Shown: piece after piece, positions 36,774 through 46,883 of the stretch | Layout of the letters: the number at the start of each line of letters is the position of its first letter | Position numbering within the stretch: the first letter of the stretch is position 1 | NCBI GenBank assembly: GCA_014802335.1 | Contig: JAAVCL010000016.1 | Coordinates: forward strand, 1-64,000 | Length of the DNA stretch: 64,000 nt | Reading direction: 5' to 3' | Source of the DNA: Bacteroides sp. | GTDB taxonomy: Bacteria > Bacteroidota > Bacteroidia > Bacteroidales > Muribaculaceae | The notes under the pieces: model-generated | What the model was told of the DNA's origin: nothing | The model's input: the letters and a program-made list of their open reading frames with translations, nothing else | Database searches by the model: none | Made by a program: the position numbers and the translations under genes

Positions 36774-37976
36774 ATGGAGAAAATTACTGAAAGGGAATTT
36801 CTCTTGCGACAACCGAATTTCCCTAATCGTTCTGAAACAGACGCATTTTATCTGAATTTGGCTAATACATTGCTCAGCGAAACAACTTCCGACCCGTTTC
36901 TAACGACAATGCCCGAGGGCCTTTCAAAACGTATTGTACTCACGCTTACGGATTATCTTCAGGACATAGTTGCAGATGCCGGACTTTGGCGGAGCTTTGT
37001 TGACACAAACCGATATCTATATGGTTGGTCAATACCTTTTCACACGGTAGGAGAGGACTATATTGATTATGAACTGAATAAGGAGGATGTCCGATTCCTG
37101 GTCTGGTATGTTGTGGCAATGTTGTGGAATGACAAACGTGATATTTATCCTCACAATCCGCAATTAATCGAATTTGCCGACAGGTGTTACTCTATTCTTG
37201 AAAATCATTACGACGAAGCGCCGGTAAATGAATCTTTTAATATTGCGCGCGGCCTTGAATTTAGTGATCCTGAAGATTCGGAGCAAATATATCATCTTGG
37301 AAATTGGCTTTTTCTCCATTCTTATCTTTTGACTCCTGCATTTTCCCTTTCTCTACATGAGTTGATGCAGGATTATGATGAGAAAGATCCTGAAGCCGAC
37401 ACAAAACTCAATAATATTCTTGAAGAGGCAATGCTTCAGAATACTACAGGACCTCTTGCCCTTTTCACTCCGGATTGGGTTTATCTCATGATTAAGGGAA
37501 AACTTCCAAAGGATGAAGAAAAACAAGTTGAGACAATACATCCATATTACGAAAAGTTTGTAAAAGCCACGAATGGCAGTGAGATTAAGTATTTTGAATC
37601 TTATGAGGCCATGAATGAGTTTTTTATAAGTGCTTTGGGGTGGGAAAAGGGTGTTGAACATTTGGCTCAGGCTAAAGGGGCGTCTGATTATATCCTTTTA
37701 GTCAACAAGAGCAAAGGTATGTTAATGGCTCGTGGAATAGCTAAATGTATTGCAGATCCGGCAAATCCGCTTTACGATGAGGAATATGCAAAAGCTCATG
37801 CTTTCGACCTGCTTACAATCAGAGGTTTGTGTCCGGGTGATTTGCTCCGTTATATCTTTGATAACGGCTGGTTGCCTGATGTCAAATTTCCGGAGTCGGA
37901 TGATTATGCGCTTGTCAAAGCCAATAAAGATTTTATTGCCCGCTGCTATTTGCAGATTTATTACAGAGGGGATTAA
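36774..37976 (+). CDS. DUF3843 family protein
   Basis: This 400-aa acidic cytoplasmic protein has no signal peptide or membrane helix. The opening (REFLLRQPNFPNRSETDAFYLNLANTLL) and RIVLTLTDYLQDIVADAGLWRSFVD followed by YDELNKEDVRFLVWYVV-like segments agree with DUF3843, a family I know from Bacteroidales genomes. No catalytic motif can be named. It is separated from hisS by the A2 repeat and runs into a phosphatase gene 31 bp later. Confidence 0.7.
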   Translation: MEKITEREFLLRQPNFPNRSETDAFYLNLANTLLSETTSDPFLTTMPEGLSKRIVLTLTDYLQDIVADAGLWRSFVDTNRYLYGWSIPFHTVGEDYIDYELNKEDVRFLVWYVVAMLWNDKRDIYPHNPQLIEFADRCYSILENHYDEAPVNESFNIARGLEFSDPEDSEQIYHLGNWLFLHSYLLTPAFSLSLHELMQDYDEKDPEADTKLNNILEEAMLQNTTGPLALFTPDWVYLMIKGKLPKDEEKQVETIHPYYEKFVKATNGSEIKYFESYEAMNEFFISALGWEKGVEHLAQAKGASDYILLVNKSKGMLMARGIAKCIADPANPLYDEEYAKAHAFDLLTIRGLCPGDLLRYIFDNGWLPDVKFPESDDYALVKANKDFIARCYLQIYYRGD

Positions 37977-38007
37977 TTACTATAATATTATTCTTAAATT
38001 CTAAATC

Positions 38008-39270
38008 GTGCAAAAATTACTTGTCTCACTGTTGTCGTTTTCATGCGTGGCATTAGGTTTCGCTCAAACCACGTTCGAAGAGATGGCAGCAGATCATAAT
38101 AAAACCGGTGGTGTATATTTTGCATATCCCACTCGGGTGGCAGATAACACTCCTGCGCCAAAAGGATATAAGCCTTTTCATGTGAGTCATTACGGAAGAC
38201 ATGGCTCGCGTTATTTAATCAGTGATAATGACTACAAGTGGGTGGCAGACTTGCTGCATAAGGCAAAAGCCGAGGATGCATTAACTCCACTCGGTCTTGA
38301 TTTAATGAATCGTCTTGACTCTTTAATGATTGAGACTCACGGCAAGGGTGGTGATCTTTCTCCGTTGGGAAGACGCCAGCATCATGGCATTGCCGAAAGA
38401 CTATATAAAAACTATCCGGAAGTCTTTTCAGACAATTCATTTATCACTGCACGTTCCACTCTTGTGCCTCGTTGCATTCTGAGCATGGCTTCTTTCTGTG
38501 AAGGTCTTAAAGAGGCTAATTCGGCTCTCAAAATAGATATGGAATCTTCAAATAGATATATGCCCTATTTATGTTATAGTACTCCGGAATCAGATGAATT
38601 CAACGGGAAGAACGGGTGGTGGAAAGAAGTGTATAGAAAGTTTGAAGAAAAGCATACTAATCCTTCACGTTTGGTCAGCTCTGTTTTCTCGGATAATATT
38701 TTTGTTGACAGGTATGTGAATCCACACGATTTTATGTGGGGTATTTATTGGCTGGCTTCAGATGCACAGAACACAGAGGGTAAAATCAATTTTTATGACT
38801 TTCTTACCGACAAGGAACTTTTTGATTTGTGGCAATGTTTCAATGCCCGCTTCTATGCACAGCATGCAAATTATCCTCAAGCCAAAGGAGTGCATGTGCA
38901 GAACGCAGCAAATCTTCTGACTAATATTATAGAGACTGCAGACGAGGCGATAAGTTCGGATAAACCTTCTGCTGCCTTGCGGTTTGGACACGATGGAAAT
39001 GTCGTTCCTCTCGCTGCTATAATGCAACTTCAGGGTGGAGATGCCATAATTGATAATCCTGAAGATTTCTACAAAGGCTGGTGTGATTGGAAAGTTGCTC
39101 CTATGGCAGCCAATATTCAACTCATTTTCTTCCGTAAGAAGAATTCTGACGATATTCTTGTAAAAATTCTCCATAATGAAAAAGAAACAAGAATACCTGT
39201 CAAAACAGATATGTGGCCATATTACAACTGGAAAGATGTTAAATCATTCTTCAAGTCCCAAATCAAGTAA
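38008..39270 (+). CDS. Secreted histidine acid phosphatase (phytase-like)
   Basis: This 420-aa protein starts at a GTG (38008) and has a signal peptide ending GFA-Q (about residue 19). The phosphohistidine motif YGRHGSR gives His65 as nucleophile with Arg64 and Arg68. The acid/base motif RFGHDGNVVPL is near residue 330. It is an HD-type phosphatase, not the HAE type of Bacteroides MINPP phytase, so inositol-phosphate activity is possible but uncertain. It acts in the periplasm or outside the cell. Confidence 0.88.
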   Translation: MQKLLVSLLSFSCVALGFAQTTFEEMAADHNKTGGVYFAYPTRVADNTPAPKGYKPFHVSHYGRHGSRYLISDNDYKWVADLLHKAKAEDALTPLGLDLMNRLDSLMIETHGKGGDLSPLGRRQHHGIAERLYKNYPEVFSDNSFITARSTLVPRCILSMASFCEGLKEANSALKIDMESSNRYMPYLCYSTPESDEFNGKNGWWKEVYRKFEEKHTNPSRLVSSVFSDNIFVDRYVNPHDFMWGIYWLASDAQNTEGKINFYDFLTDKELFDLWQCFNARFYAQHANYPQAKGVHVQNAANLLTNIIETADEAISSDKPSAALRFGHDGNVVPLAAIMQLQGGDAIIDNPEDFYKGWCDWKVAPMAANIQLIFFRKKNSDDILVKILHNEKETRIPVKTDMWPYYNWKDVKSFFKSQIK

Positions 39271-39312
39271 AAAAGCCGTATATTGTGATGCCTTTTAAAA
39301 AACTCTATAATT

Positions 39313-40047
39313 ATGAATAAGATAATTATAATGGGTGCATCTTCAGGAATTGGACTTAAAGTTGCCGAGGAATTTGCCAGTAGAAATATGAAAGTGGGTG
39401 TTGCAGCACGACACACAGGCACTTTATCGGCATTAAAAGAAAAGTATCCTGATTTTGTAGAATACGAAGAGATAGATATCAACACAAATGAAGCGCCCGG
39501 GAAACTAAAACGCCTCATAGATAAACTTGGGGGGATGGATATATACTTCCATGTATCAGGAATTGGATATGATAATCCTGAACTTGAACCCAACATCGAA
39601 GCTGCATATATAGATACGAATGCCGGTGGATTTGCACGAATGGTAAGTTCTGCGTATGGATATTATCGTGTATCGGGCAAACCCGGAAGAATTGTTGCTG
39701 TTACAAGTGTTGCCGGTACTAAAGGAATTGGTGTTATGGCGGCATATTCTTCTTCAAAAAAATGTGCGCAGACCTATCTTAAGGCACTTCGTCAACTTGC
39801 CAATATAGAAAAAGTCAAGGTGCGTATCACTGACATCCGACCGGGTTGGATTAGAACTCCATTGATAAAAGAGGATGCAAAATACCCGCTTGAAATGAAT
39901 CTTGATGAGGCAGTGCCCCAAATAATCGGAGCGATAGTGAAGGCACCAAAGACTGCGGTAATTGATTGGAAATGGAATGTTGTAAGCTCCGTGTGGAAAC
40001 TTATACCGGATTTTATATGGACTCATATACCTTTTATTACAGAATAG
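39313..40047 (+). CDS. Short-chain dehydrogenase/reductase
   Basis: This 244-aa Rossmann-fold oxidoreductase has the cofactor motif GASSGIG (residues 8-14), the catalytic Ser in VTSVAG and YSSSK for the Tyr-Lys pair. DIRPGWIRTPL follows in the substrate loop. An Arg in the VAARHTG stretch after the second strand suggests NADP preference. It starts 42 bp after the phosphatase gene. The substrate is unknown. Confidence 0.9.
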   Translation: MNKIIIMGASSGIGLKVAEEFASRNMKVGVAARHTGTLSALKEKYPDFVEYEEIDINTNEAPGKLKRLIDKLGGMDIYFHVSGIGYDNPELEPNIEAAYIDTNAGGFARMVSSAYGYYRVSGKPGRIVAVTSVAGTKGIGVMAAYSSSKKCAQTYLKALRQLANIEKVKVRITDIRPGWIRTPLIKEDAKYPLEMNLDEAVPQIIGAIVKAPKTAVIDWKWNVVSSVWKLIPDFIWTHIPFITE

Positions 40048-40220
40048 AAAATACACACGAGGTTTCCTCTTTTCGTATTTTATGCAGGTAGTAAATTTCG
40101 TGATAGGTAACGTAACTTAGTTGCACCGTTGTCCGAAGTTTCAGAATATTAATGCAATTGCTGTTAATGTTCTAAATTTCAGATAGATAAACGTAATTTG
40201 CATAGTTCTTCTATAAAAAA

Positions 40221-40251
40221 TTTGTAGATTCATTTAATTTTAGTAAATTTG
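40221..40251 (+). promoter_or_regulatory. Consensus Bacteroidota promoter of the hut operon
   Basis: TTTG at 40221-40224, exactly 19 bases, then TAAATTTG at 40244-40251. This is the ideal -33/-7 arrangement and the clearest promoter in the window. Transcription should begin at about 40255-40258. Confidence 0.75.
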
Positions 40252-40285
40252 AGTTTCCAAAGCATGACTTTGGAAACTCTTTTTT
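40251..40285 (+). promoter_or_regulatory. Leader hairpin with T-tract at the 5' end of the hut transcript
   Basis: A perfect 12-bp stem GAGTTTCCAAAG/CTTTGGAAACTC (40251-40262 and 40268-40279) with the loop CATGA is followed by TTTTTT (40280-40285). It begins at the last base of the -7 element and ends 20 bases before the hutU ATG. It has the form of an intrinsic terminator, but could also act as an operator or a 5' stabilising stem. Confidence 0.6.
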
Positions 40286-40304
40286 GAATAACACATCTGA
40301 TATC

Positions 40305-42299
40305 ATGAATAAAAAAATTGCACTTGAAGCCGTATGGCCTGAAAATCCGGAATTTGAACAGGGTATTCGTAGGGCACCCGACCGAGGATATACTCTTAAC
40401 GAATCAAAAACTATTACAGCCCTTAAAAATGCACTCAGGTATCTTCCTGAAGAATTGCATGAAAAGGCTGCTCCTGAATTTTTGGAAGAATTGCGTACCA
40501 GAGGTAGAATATATGCTTACCGTTGGCGTCCACAAGGAGATCTTAAGGCTAAGCCAATTGATGAATATAAAGGGAAATGTCTTGCAGGCAAAGCATTTCA
40601 AGTAATGATTGATAATAATCTCTCATTTGATGTTGCTCTTTATCCATACGAACTGGTAACTTATGGAGAGACCGGTCAGGTTTGTCAAAACTGGCTGCAA
40701 TATACTCTTATTAAAAAGTATCTGGAGGAAATGACAGATGAGCAAACGCTTGTGGTTGAATCCGGTCATCCTCTCGGTCTTTTCCCATCGAAACCCGAAG
40801 CTCCAAGAGTTATCATAACAAATGCGATGATGGTCGGCATGTTCGATAACTTGTCGGACTGGCACGAAGCAATGCAGCTGGGAGTTGCAAACTATGGTCA
40901 GATGACAGCCGGTGGTTGGATGTATATCGGACCCCAGGGAATCGTGCATGGAACATTTAATACAATCCTAAACGCCGGACGAATGAAATTAGGTGTTCCT
41001 GACGACGGAGATTTAAGAGGTCATCTATTTGTATCTTCAGGCTTAGGAGGCATGAGCGGGGCTCAGCCTAAAGCTGCTGAAATAGCAGGTGCCGCTGCTA
41101 TAATTGCCGAGGTTGACGATTCGAGAATTAAAACCCGTATGGATCAGGGTTGGGTCGGTGTTAAGACTGATGATATCGAAGAGGCATTCCGTCTTGCCGA
41201 AGAAGCAATGAAAAATAGAGAACCTATTTCCATAGCATACCATGGAAATATTGTGGATCTATTGGAATATGCGGCCGAACATAATAAGAAAATTGAATTG
41301 TTGAGCGACCAGACCTCCTGTCACGCAGTTTATGAAGGCGGTTATTGTCCTGCAGGCTTAACGTTCGAAGAGCGTACAGAACTTCTGCATAAAGATCCGG
41401 AAACCTTCAGAAAGCTTGTTGACGAGTCGCTTAAAAGACATTATAACGCAATTAAGCATCTTGTGAAAAATGGAACATACTTCTTTGATTATGGAAATTC
41501 ATTCATGAAGGCCATTTATGATGCCGGCGTTAAAGATATTTCTAAAAATGGTGTGGACGAGAAAGATGGTTTTATTTGGCCATCTTACGTAGAAGATATT
41601 ATGGGACCTATGCTGTTTGATTATGGTTACGGGCCTTTCCGCTGGGTTTGTCTCAGTGGGAAGCATGAAGACCTGATTAAAACAGATAAGGCTGCCATGG
41701 AATGTATTGACCCAACACGCAGAGGTCAAGATAGGGACAATTATAATTGGATAAGGGATGCGGAAAAGAATGCTCTTGTGGTTGGAACGCAGGCTCGTAT
41801 TCTTTATCAAGATGCTATGGGTCGCCTTAAAATAGCATTAAAATTTAATGAAATGGTTCGCAACGGAGAAGTTGGACCCATAATGCTCGGACGTGATCAT
41901 CATGATGTGAGCGGCACAGATTCTCCATTCAGAGAGACAAGCAACATCAAAGACGGTTCAAATGTTATGGCCGATATGGCCGTGCAGTGTTTTGCCGGTA
42001 ATTGTGCGCGGGGAATGAGTCTGGTTGCTCTCCATAATGGTGGAGGTGTAGGCATAGGTAAAGCCATAAACGGAGGATTTGGCATGGTATGTGACGGTTC
42101 TCAAAGAGTTGACGACATCCTTGTTAAAGCAATGCTCTGGGACGTAATGGGCGGTGTGGCCAGAAGAAGCTGGGCTCGCAATGAAAATGCCATGTCTACT
42201 GTCAAAGAATGGAATGAGACTCAGGGTGAAAACGGATTCTATATAACAGAACCCAACTTGGCTGACGAGTCTTATCTTCAAGAAATTATCAAAAGATAA
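40305..42299 (+). CDS. hutU: Urocanate hydratase (long form)
   Basis: This enzyme (664 aa from the ATG at 40305) converts urocanate to imidazolonepropionate using tightly bound NAD. The NAD-binding GLGGMSGAQPKAAEIAG is clear, as are QTSCHAVYEGGYCPAG and the C-terminal FAGNCARGMSLVALHNGGGVGIGKAINGGFG. It is about 110 residues longer than the Pseudomonas or Bacillus enzyme, as is usual for the Bacteroides type. An upstream TTG at 40284 would put the start inside the leader T-tract, so the ATG is preferred. It is the first gene of the hut operon. Confidence 0.95.
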   Translation: MNKKIALEAVWPENPEFEQGIRRAPDRGYTLNESKTITALKNALRYLPEELHEKAAPEFLEELRTRGRIYAYRWRPQGDLKAKPIDEYKGKCLAGKAFQVMIDNNLSFDVALYPYELVTYGETGQVCQNWLQYTLIKKYLEEMTDEQTLVVESGHPLGLFPSKPEAPRVIITNAMMVGMFDNLSDWHEAMQLGVANYGQMTAGGWMYIGPQGIVHGTFNTILNAGRMKLGVPDDGDLRGHLFVSSGLGGMSGAQPKAAEIAGAAAIIAEVDDSRIKTRMDQGWVGVKTDDIEEAFRLAEEAMKNREPISIAYHGNIVDLLEYAAEHNKKIELLSDQTSCHAVYEGGYCPAGLTFEERTELLHKDPETFRKLVDESLKRHYNAIKHLVKNGTYFFDYGNSFMKAIYDAGVKDISKNGVDEKDGFIWPSYVEDIMGPMLFDYGYGPFRWVCLSGKHEDLIKTDKAAMECIDPTRRGQDRDNYNWIRDAEKNALVVGTQARILYQDAMGRLKIALKFNEMVRNGEVGPIMLGRDHHDVSGTDSPFRETSNIKDGSNVMADMAVQCFAGNCARGMSLVALHNGGGVGIGKAINGGFGMVCDGSQRVDDILVKAMLWDVMGGVARRSWARNENAMSTVKEWNETQGENGFYITEPNLADESYLQEIIKR

Positions 42300-42396
42300 T
42301 TCAATAAGACTTTCTTATAACAAATAATCATATCCGCTCACATAAAAAATCAATGTCATAAATTGAATTTAAAATTCTAAATGACTAAATATCATC

Positions 42397-44100
42397 ATGA
42401 AGAAAATAATTGAATGTGTCCCTAATTTCAGCGAAGGACGCAACATGAATATAATAAATGCCATCACTTCTGAAATCACGAAGGGAGGCGAGGTAAGTTT
42501 GCTGGATGTTGATCCGGGAGAAGCCACAAATAGAACAGTAGTTACTTTTGTAGGCGAACCGGAAGCAGTTATAGAGGCTGCTGTCAGGGGAGTTAAAAAG
42601 GCCGCCGAACTGATTGATATGTCTCAGCATCACGGTGCGCATCCCCGAATGGGTGCAACAGATGTTCTTCCTTTGATTCCCGTAAGTGGCGTTACAATGG
42701 AGGAATGTGTAGAATTGGCTCGCAAGCTTGCCGAACGTATCGCAAGTGAACTCGAGATACCTGTGTATTGCTATGAAGCTGCGGCGTTCTCACCGGAACG
42801 TAAAAATCTTGCTGTTTGCAGAGAAGGAGAGTACGAGGCTTTGGCAGAGAAAATGAATATTAAAGAAAAGGCTCCCGATTTCGGTGCTCGTCCCTTTGAT
42901 GAAAAAATGGCTCGCACAGGTGCCACTGCTGTTGGTGCCCGTGATTTCTTGATTGCCGTTAATTTTAATCTTAACACAACTTCCACTCGCCGTGCAAATG
43001 CAATTGCTTTCGACGTGAGAGAAAAGGGAAGACCTATGCGTGAAGGGGGTAAGGTAAATGGTAAGCCAATGAAAGATGAAGCCGGCAATCCAATAATGAT
43101 TCCCGGAACGCTTAAGGCAACAAAAGCAATAGGTTGGTTTATTGATGAATATGGAATTGCACAGGTATCAATGAATATCACCGATATGGGAATTACTCCG
43201 CTTCATGTTGCTTTTAATGAGGTGAGCAGGGCGGCAGCCGCACGTGGTATTCGTGTCACCGGTACCGAAATTGTGGGTCTTGTTCCCAAAAGAGCAATTA
43301 TCGAAGCCGGCAAACATTATTTAAGACTTCAACAGAGATCTGTGGGTATTCCTGAAAAGGAAATAATAAAGATAGCTGTTAAATCTATGGGGCTTGATGA
43401 ACTTAAAGAGTTTGATCCGGCCGAAAAGATTATAGAATATAAACTTGAGGCAGAAAATAATAAAAAGAAACTTGTTGATCTCACTTGTATAGATTTTGCT
43501 GATAATACAGCTTCCGAGTCTCCCGCTCCAGGTGGCGGTTCTGTTTCGGCATATATGGGTGCGCTCGCTGCTGCATTGGGAACGATGGTTGCAAATCTTT
43601 CTTCTCACAAAGCGGGTTGGGACGACAGGTGGAACGAATTTTCAGAGCAGGCTGAAAGAGGTCGTATCCTGCAAGATAAACTTATCTCACTTGTAGACAA
43701 GGATACTGAAGCATTTAATAAAATCATGGCAGTGTTTGCCATGCCGAAGAAAACAGAGGAGGAAAAGAAATTGCGTGCCCAATGTCTTCAGGATGCGACA
43801 TTATACGCAACTAAGATTCCACTTGAAACAATGAAAACGGCTTATGAAACTTTCGATCTGCTTGAATCTATGGCCAAAACAGGTAATCCTTCATCAGTGA
43901 GCGATTCCGGTGTCGGTGCCTTAGCCGCTCGTGCAGCGGTGCTCGGAGCATTCTTGAACGTTAAGATAAATGCTGCCGGATTAAAAGACAGAGACGTTGC
44001 AGAAAAGATTCTTGCCGAGGCAAGCGAAATTGCCGAAAAAGCCATAAAGCGTGAAATGAACGTTATAGAAATTGTTAACGGCATAATTGACAAGCAGTAG
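42397..44100 (+). CDS. ftcD: Glutamate formimidoyltransferase / formimidoyl-THF cyclodeaminase fusion
   Basis: This 567-aa bifunctional enzyme transfers the formimino group from formiminoglutamate to tetrahydrofolate, releasing glutamate, then deaminates it to methenyl-THF. Residues 1-320 are the transferase (IIECVPNFSEGRN, HHGAHPRMGATDVLP with the catalytic His). Residues 360-567 are the cyclodeaminase (ESPAPGGGSVSAYMGALAAALG). Its presence explains the absence of hutG or hutF: nitrogen and one-carbon units enter folate directly. The hutI start codon is four bases past its stop. Confidence 0.96.
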   Translation: MKKIIECVPNFSEGRNMNIINAITSEITKGGEVSLLDVDPGEATNRTVVTFVGEPEAVIEAAVRGVKKAAELIDMSQHHGAHPRMGATDVLPLIPVSGVTMEECVELARKLAERIASELEIPVYCYEAAAFSPERKNLAVCREGEYEALAEKMNIKEKAPDFGARPFDEKMARTGATAVGARDFLIAVNFNLNTTSTRRANAIAFDVREKGRPMREGGKVNGKPMKDEAGNPIMIPGTLKATKAIGWFIDEYGIAQVSMNITDMGITPLHVAFNEVSRAAAARGIRVTGTEIVGLVPKRAIIEAGKHYLRLQQRSVGIPEKEIIKIAVKSMGLDELKEFDPAEKIIEYKLEAENNKKKLVDLTCIDFADNTASESPAPGGGSVSAYMGALAAALGTMVANLSSHKAGWDDRWNEFSEQAERGRILQDKLISLVDKDTEAFNKIMAVFAMPKKTEEEKKLRAQCLQDATLYATKIPLETMKTAYETFDLLESMAKTGNPSSVSDSGVGALAARAAVLGAFLNVKINAAGLKDRDVAEKILAEASEIAEKAIKREMNVIEIVNGIIDKQ

Positions 44101-44104
44101 GAAG

Positions 44105-45340
44105 ATGAGTAATCTTGTTATTATAAATGCTAACATTTCTACTCCAACAGGCAACTCGGCGGTGACCGGGACAGGAATGTCCGAGCTGCACCACATTGCA
44201 AATGGAGCTATCATCATAGAAAATGGCATTATCACTTATGTTGGTCCGCAAGATGAAATGCCTTCTTATTCCCCGAGTGTAGAAGTTATAGATGCAGGAG
44301 GTAAGGCTGTATTACCCGGATTTGTAGATTCTCATACTCATCTTATTTTCGGAGGCTTTCGTGCCGATGAATTTGAATGGCGCTTAAAGGGTGACTCATA
44401 TATGAGCATCATGGAGCGAGGTGGTGGAATTCAATCAACCGTAAATGAAACTCGGAAAGCCGATGTTAATAGTCTTGCTGATAAAGCCCGTTGGTTCATA
44501 AAAAAAATGAGTCAAATGGGTGTGACAACCGTTGAGGCAAAATCGGGTTATGGCCTTGATTTAGACTCAGAGTTGAAAATGTTGGAGGCTATCAAATTGA
44601 CTTCTGAAGCCGAAGAAGATAGAATAAGAATAGTTTCTACATTCCTCGGGGCTCATGCTGTACCAAAGGAATACAAGGGTAGAACCGAAGAATATGTAAA
44701 TATATTAATTGAGGAAATGATTCCTCAAGTCAAAGATAAAGCACAATTCTTCGATATCTTTACAGAGAAAAATGTTTTCGAAATAGAAGATTCCCGGAAG
44801 TTACTCCTCGCTGCAAAGGCAGCCGGCATGAAATTAAAACTTCATGCCGATGAGATAGTAACTCTTGGAGGAGCGGAGCTCGCTGCCGAGGTGGGTGCAG
44901 TATCTGCCGATCACCTTCTTCATGTGAGTGATGAAGGCATTAAGAGAATGGCTGCAGAAGGAGTTGTAGCCACATTGTTGCCTCTGACAGCTTTTGCTCT
45001 ACGCGAACCGTTTGCGCCGGCCAGGAAATTTATTGAGGCCGGGGCTGCGGTGGCTTTGGCTACGGATTTGAACCCGGGGTCTTGTTTCTCCGGTTCAATC
45101 CCTCTGACAATTGCACTTGCCTGCATCTATATGAACATGAGTATAGAAGAGACCATTACTGCCCTTACTTTGAATGGAGCCGCAGCTTGTGGTGTCGCTG
45201 ACTTGACAGGGTCAATAGAAGTAGGTAAGAGCGGAGACATCGTGATCCTCGAATTCGACACATACAAATCGTTGCCATACTATGTGGGAATGAATTGTGT
45301 CAACACTACTATATTTCAGGGTAAAGTTGTAAATAAATAG
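44105..45340 (+). CDS. hutI: Imidazolonepropionase
   Basis: This amidohydrolase (411 aa from the ATG at 44105) opens the imidazolone ring to give N-formimino-L-glutamate. The metal ligands lie in DSHTHLIFGG, LHADE and the SADHLLHVSD region, with the catalytic Asp in ATDLNPGS. The frame is open back to a TTG at 44087 inside ftcD, but the ATG gives the family start (VIINANISTPTG). It lies in the operon between ftcD and hutH, 28 bp before hutH. Confidence 0.96.
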   Translation: MSNLVIINANISTPTGNSAVTGTGMSELHHIANGAIIIENGIITYVGPQDEMPSYSPSVEVIDAGGKAVLPGFVDSHTHLIFGGFRADEFEWRLKGDSYMSIMERGGGIQSTVNETRKADVNSLADKARWFIKKMSQMGVTTVEAKSGYGLDLDSELKMLEAIKLTSEAEEDRIRIVSTFLGAHAVPKEYKGRTEEYVNILIEEMIPQVKDKAQFFDIFTEKNVFEIEDSRKLLLAAKAAGMKLKLHADEIVTLGGAELAAEVGAVSADHLLHVSDEGIKRMAAEGVVATLLPLTAFALREPFAPARKFIEAGAAVALATDLNPGSCFSGSIPLTIALACIYMNMSIEETITALTLNGAAACGVADLTGSIEVGKSGDIVILEFDTYKSLPYYVGMNCVNTTIFQGKVVNK

Positions 45341-45368
45341 TAAAAAAATCGAACTTTAAATATTAGCC

Positions 45369-46883
45369 ATGAATAATAATATATACGAAGTGGGTTCCGG
45401 TGAACTTACTTATGATGTAATCGAGAAAATTCTTAAAAATAATTATAAACTTGTTCTTTCCGAGGAAGGACGCAAAAGAATCACTTATTGTAGAGATTTT
45501 CTTGATTCGAAGACAGAAAACACTAATGAACAGATTTATGGAGTAACAACCGGGTTCGGTTCGTTATATGACAAACATATATCTCCGGAAGAACTGTCAA
45601 CTCTCCAGGAGAATCTTGTAAAAAGCCATTCGTGCAGTGTTGGTACGCCGGTCGATGATACCATTGTTAAGTTAATGTTGCTTCTAAAGGCACATGCTCT
45701 TTCAATGGGATTCAGTGGAGTGCAAGTCATAACTGTAGAAAGAATCCTTGATTTCTACAATAATAACATTATTCCGGTTGTAAATGACCGGGGTTCGTTG
45801 GGTGCATCGGGTGACCTTGCTCCATTAGCCAATCTTTTTCTTCCGCTCATAGGTGAAGGTGAAGTCTTCTTTAAAGGCAAACGAGTTAAATCTTCAGAAA
45901 TGCTTGAAGCAATGGGGTGGGCCCCCATAAAATTAAAGTCAAAAGAGGGTCTTGCATTGCTGAACGGAACTCAATTTATGAGTGCAAATGGCATCAAAGC
46001 TCTGATAGATGGCTGGCACATGGTTAACTGCTTTGATTTATTCGGAGCAATGTCGCTTGAAGCTTATGATGGACGCATTGAACCATTCCTTGCCTGTATA
46101 CAGCAAGTTCGTCCTCACCCCGGACAGATTGAGACCGGCAAAATTTTCAGAAGTCTGCTTGCCGGGAGTGAAATGATCGTACGTCATAAAACACACGTGC
46201 AGGATCCTTATTCATTCAGATGTATCCCACAGGTTCATGGCGCTGTAAAAGATGCTATGATACATGTAACGGATGTCCTGCATATTGAAATTAACTCAGT
46301 TACAGATAACCCAACAGTTTTCCCTGATGAGGATCTGGTTGTGTCGGGCGGTAATTTCCATGGTGAGCCTTTAGCTCTCGCATTCGATTATATGGGCGTT
46401 GCTCTTCACGAACTTGGAAATATCTCTGAAAGACGTGTTGCCCAGTTGATTCTTGGAAAACGCGGTCTGCCTGAATTCCTTGTTGCGCATCCCGGATTGA
46501 ATTCCGGATTTATGATTCCCCAATATGCTGCGGCATCAATGGTTAGTCAAAACAAAATGTATGCGTGGCCGGCATCTTGCGATTCTATAGTAAGCTCTAA
46601 CGGACAAGAGGATTTAGTATCTATGGGTGCCAATGCAGCTACGAAATTGCACAAAATAATAGATAATCTTAAATATATTGCTGCTATTGAGTTAATGAAT
46701 GCCGCTCAAGGCATTGACTTTAGACGTCCCGCAAAGTCTTCTCCATATATAGAACATGTTATGGAAGAATTCAGAAAACATGTTCCTTTTGTTGAAGAAG
46801 ATGTGGTGATGGCAGATTATATTCAAAAAACCATGGAATTCCTTGATTCTTTCGATATTAACCTCGAAGAAGTGGTTGACTAA
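45369..46883 (+). CDS. hutH: Histidine ammonia-lyase
   Basis: This 504-aa enzyme deaminates histidine to urocanate, the first step of the pathway although it is the last gene here. The self-made MIO cofactor arises from Ala146-Ser147-Gly148 in GSLGASGDLAPLA. YGVTTGFGSL holds the catalytic Tyr, and the conserved NGTQFMSANG and QDPYSFRCIPQVHGA follow. The operon is thus complete from histidine to glutamate. Its TAA stop (46881-46883) forms the first three bases of a family A repeat. Confidence 0.97.
   Translation: MNNNIYEVGSGELTYDVIEKILKNNYKLVLSEEGRKRITYCRDFLDSKTENTNEQIYGVTTGFGSLYDKHISPEELSTLQENLVKSHSCSVGTPVDDTIVKLMLLLKAHALSMGFSGVQVITVERILDFYNNNIIPVVNDRGSLGASGDLAPLANLFLPLIGEGEVFFKGKRVKSSEMLEAMGWAPIKLKSKEGLALLNGTQFMSANGIKALIDGWHMVNCFDLFGAMSLEAYDGRIEPFLACIQQVRPHPGQIETGKIFRSLLAGSEMIVRHKTHVQDPYSFRCIPQVHGAVKDAMIHVTDVLHIEINSVTDNPTVFPDEDLVVSGGNFHGEPLALAFDYMGVALHELGNISERRVAQLILGKRGLPEFLVAHPGLNSGFMIPQYAAASMVSQNKMYAWPASCDSIVSSNGQEDLVSMGANAATKLHKIIDNLKYIAAIELMNAAQGIDFRRPAKSSPYIEHVMEEFRKHVPFVEEDVVMADYIQKTMEFLDSFDINLEEVVD

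Noticed and set aside
32086-46883. Polysaccharide utilisation locus around the TonB receptor
   Set aside because: No SusD-like lipoprotein, glycoside hydrolase or sigma/anti-sigma pair is present. The neighbours are dtd and hisS.
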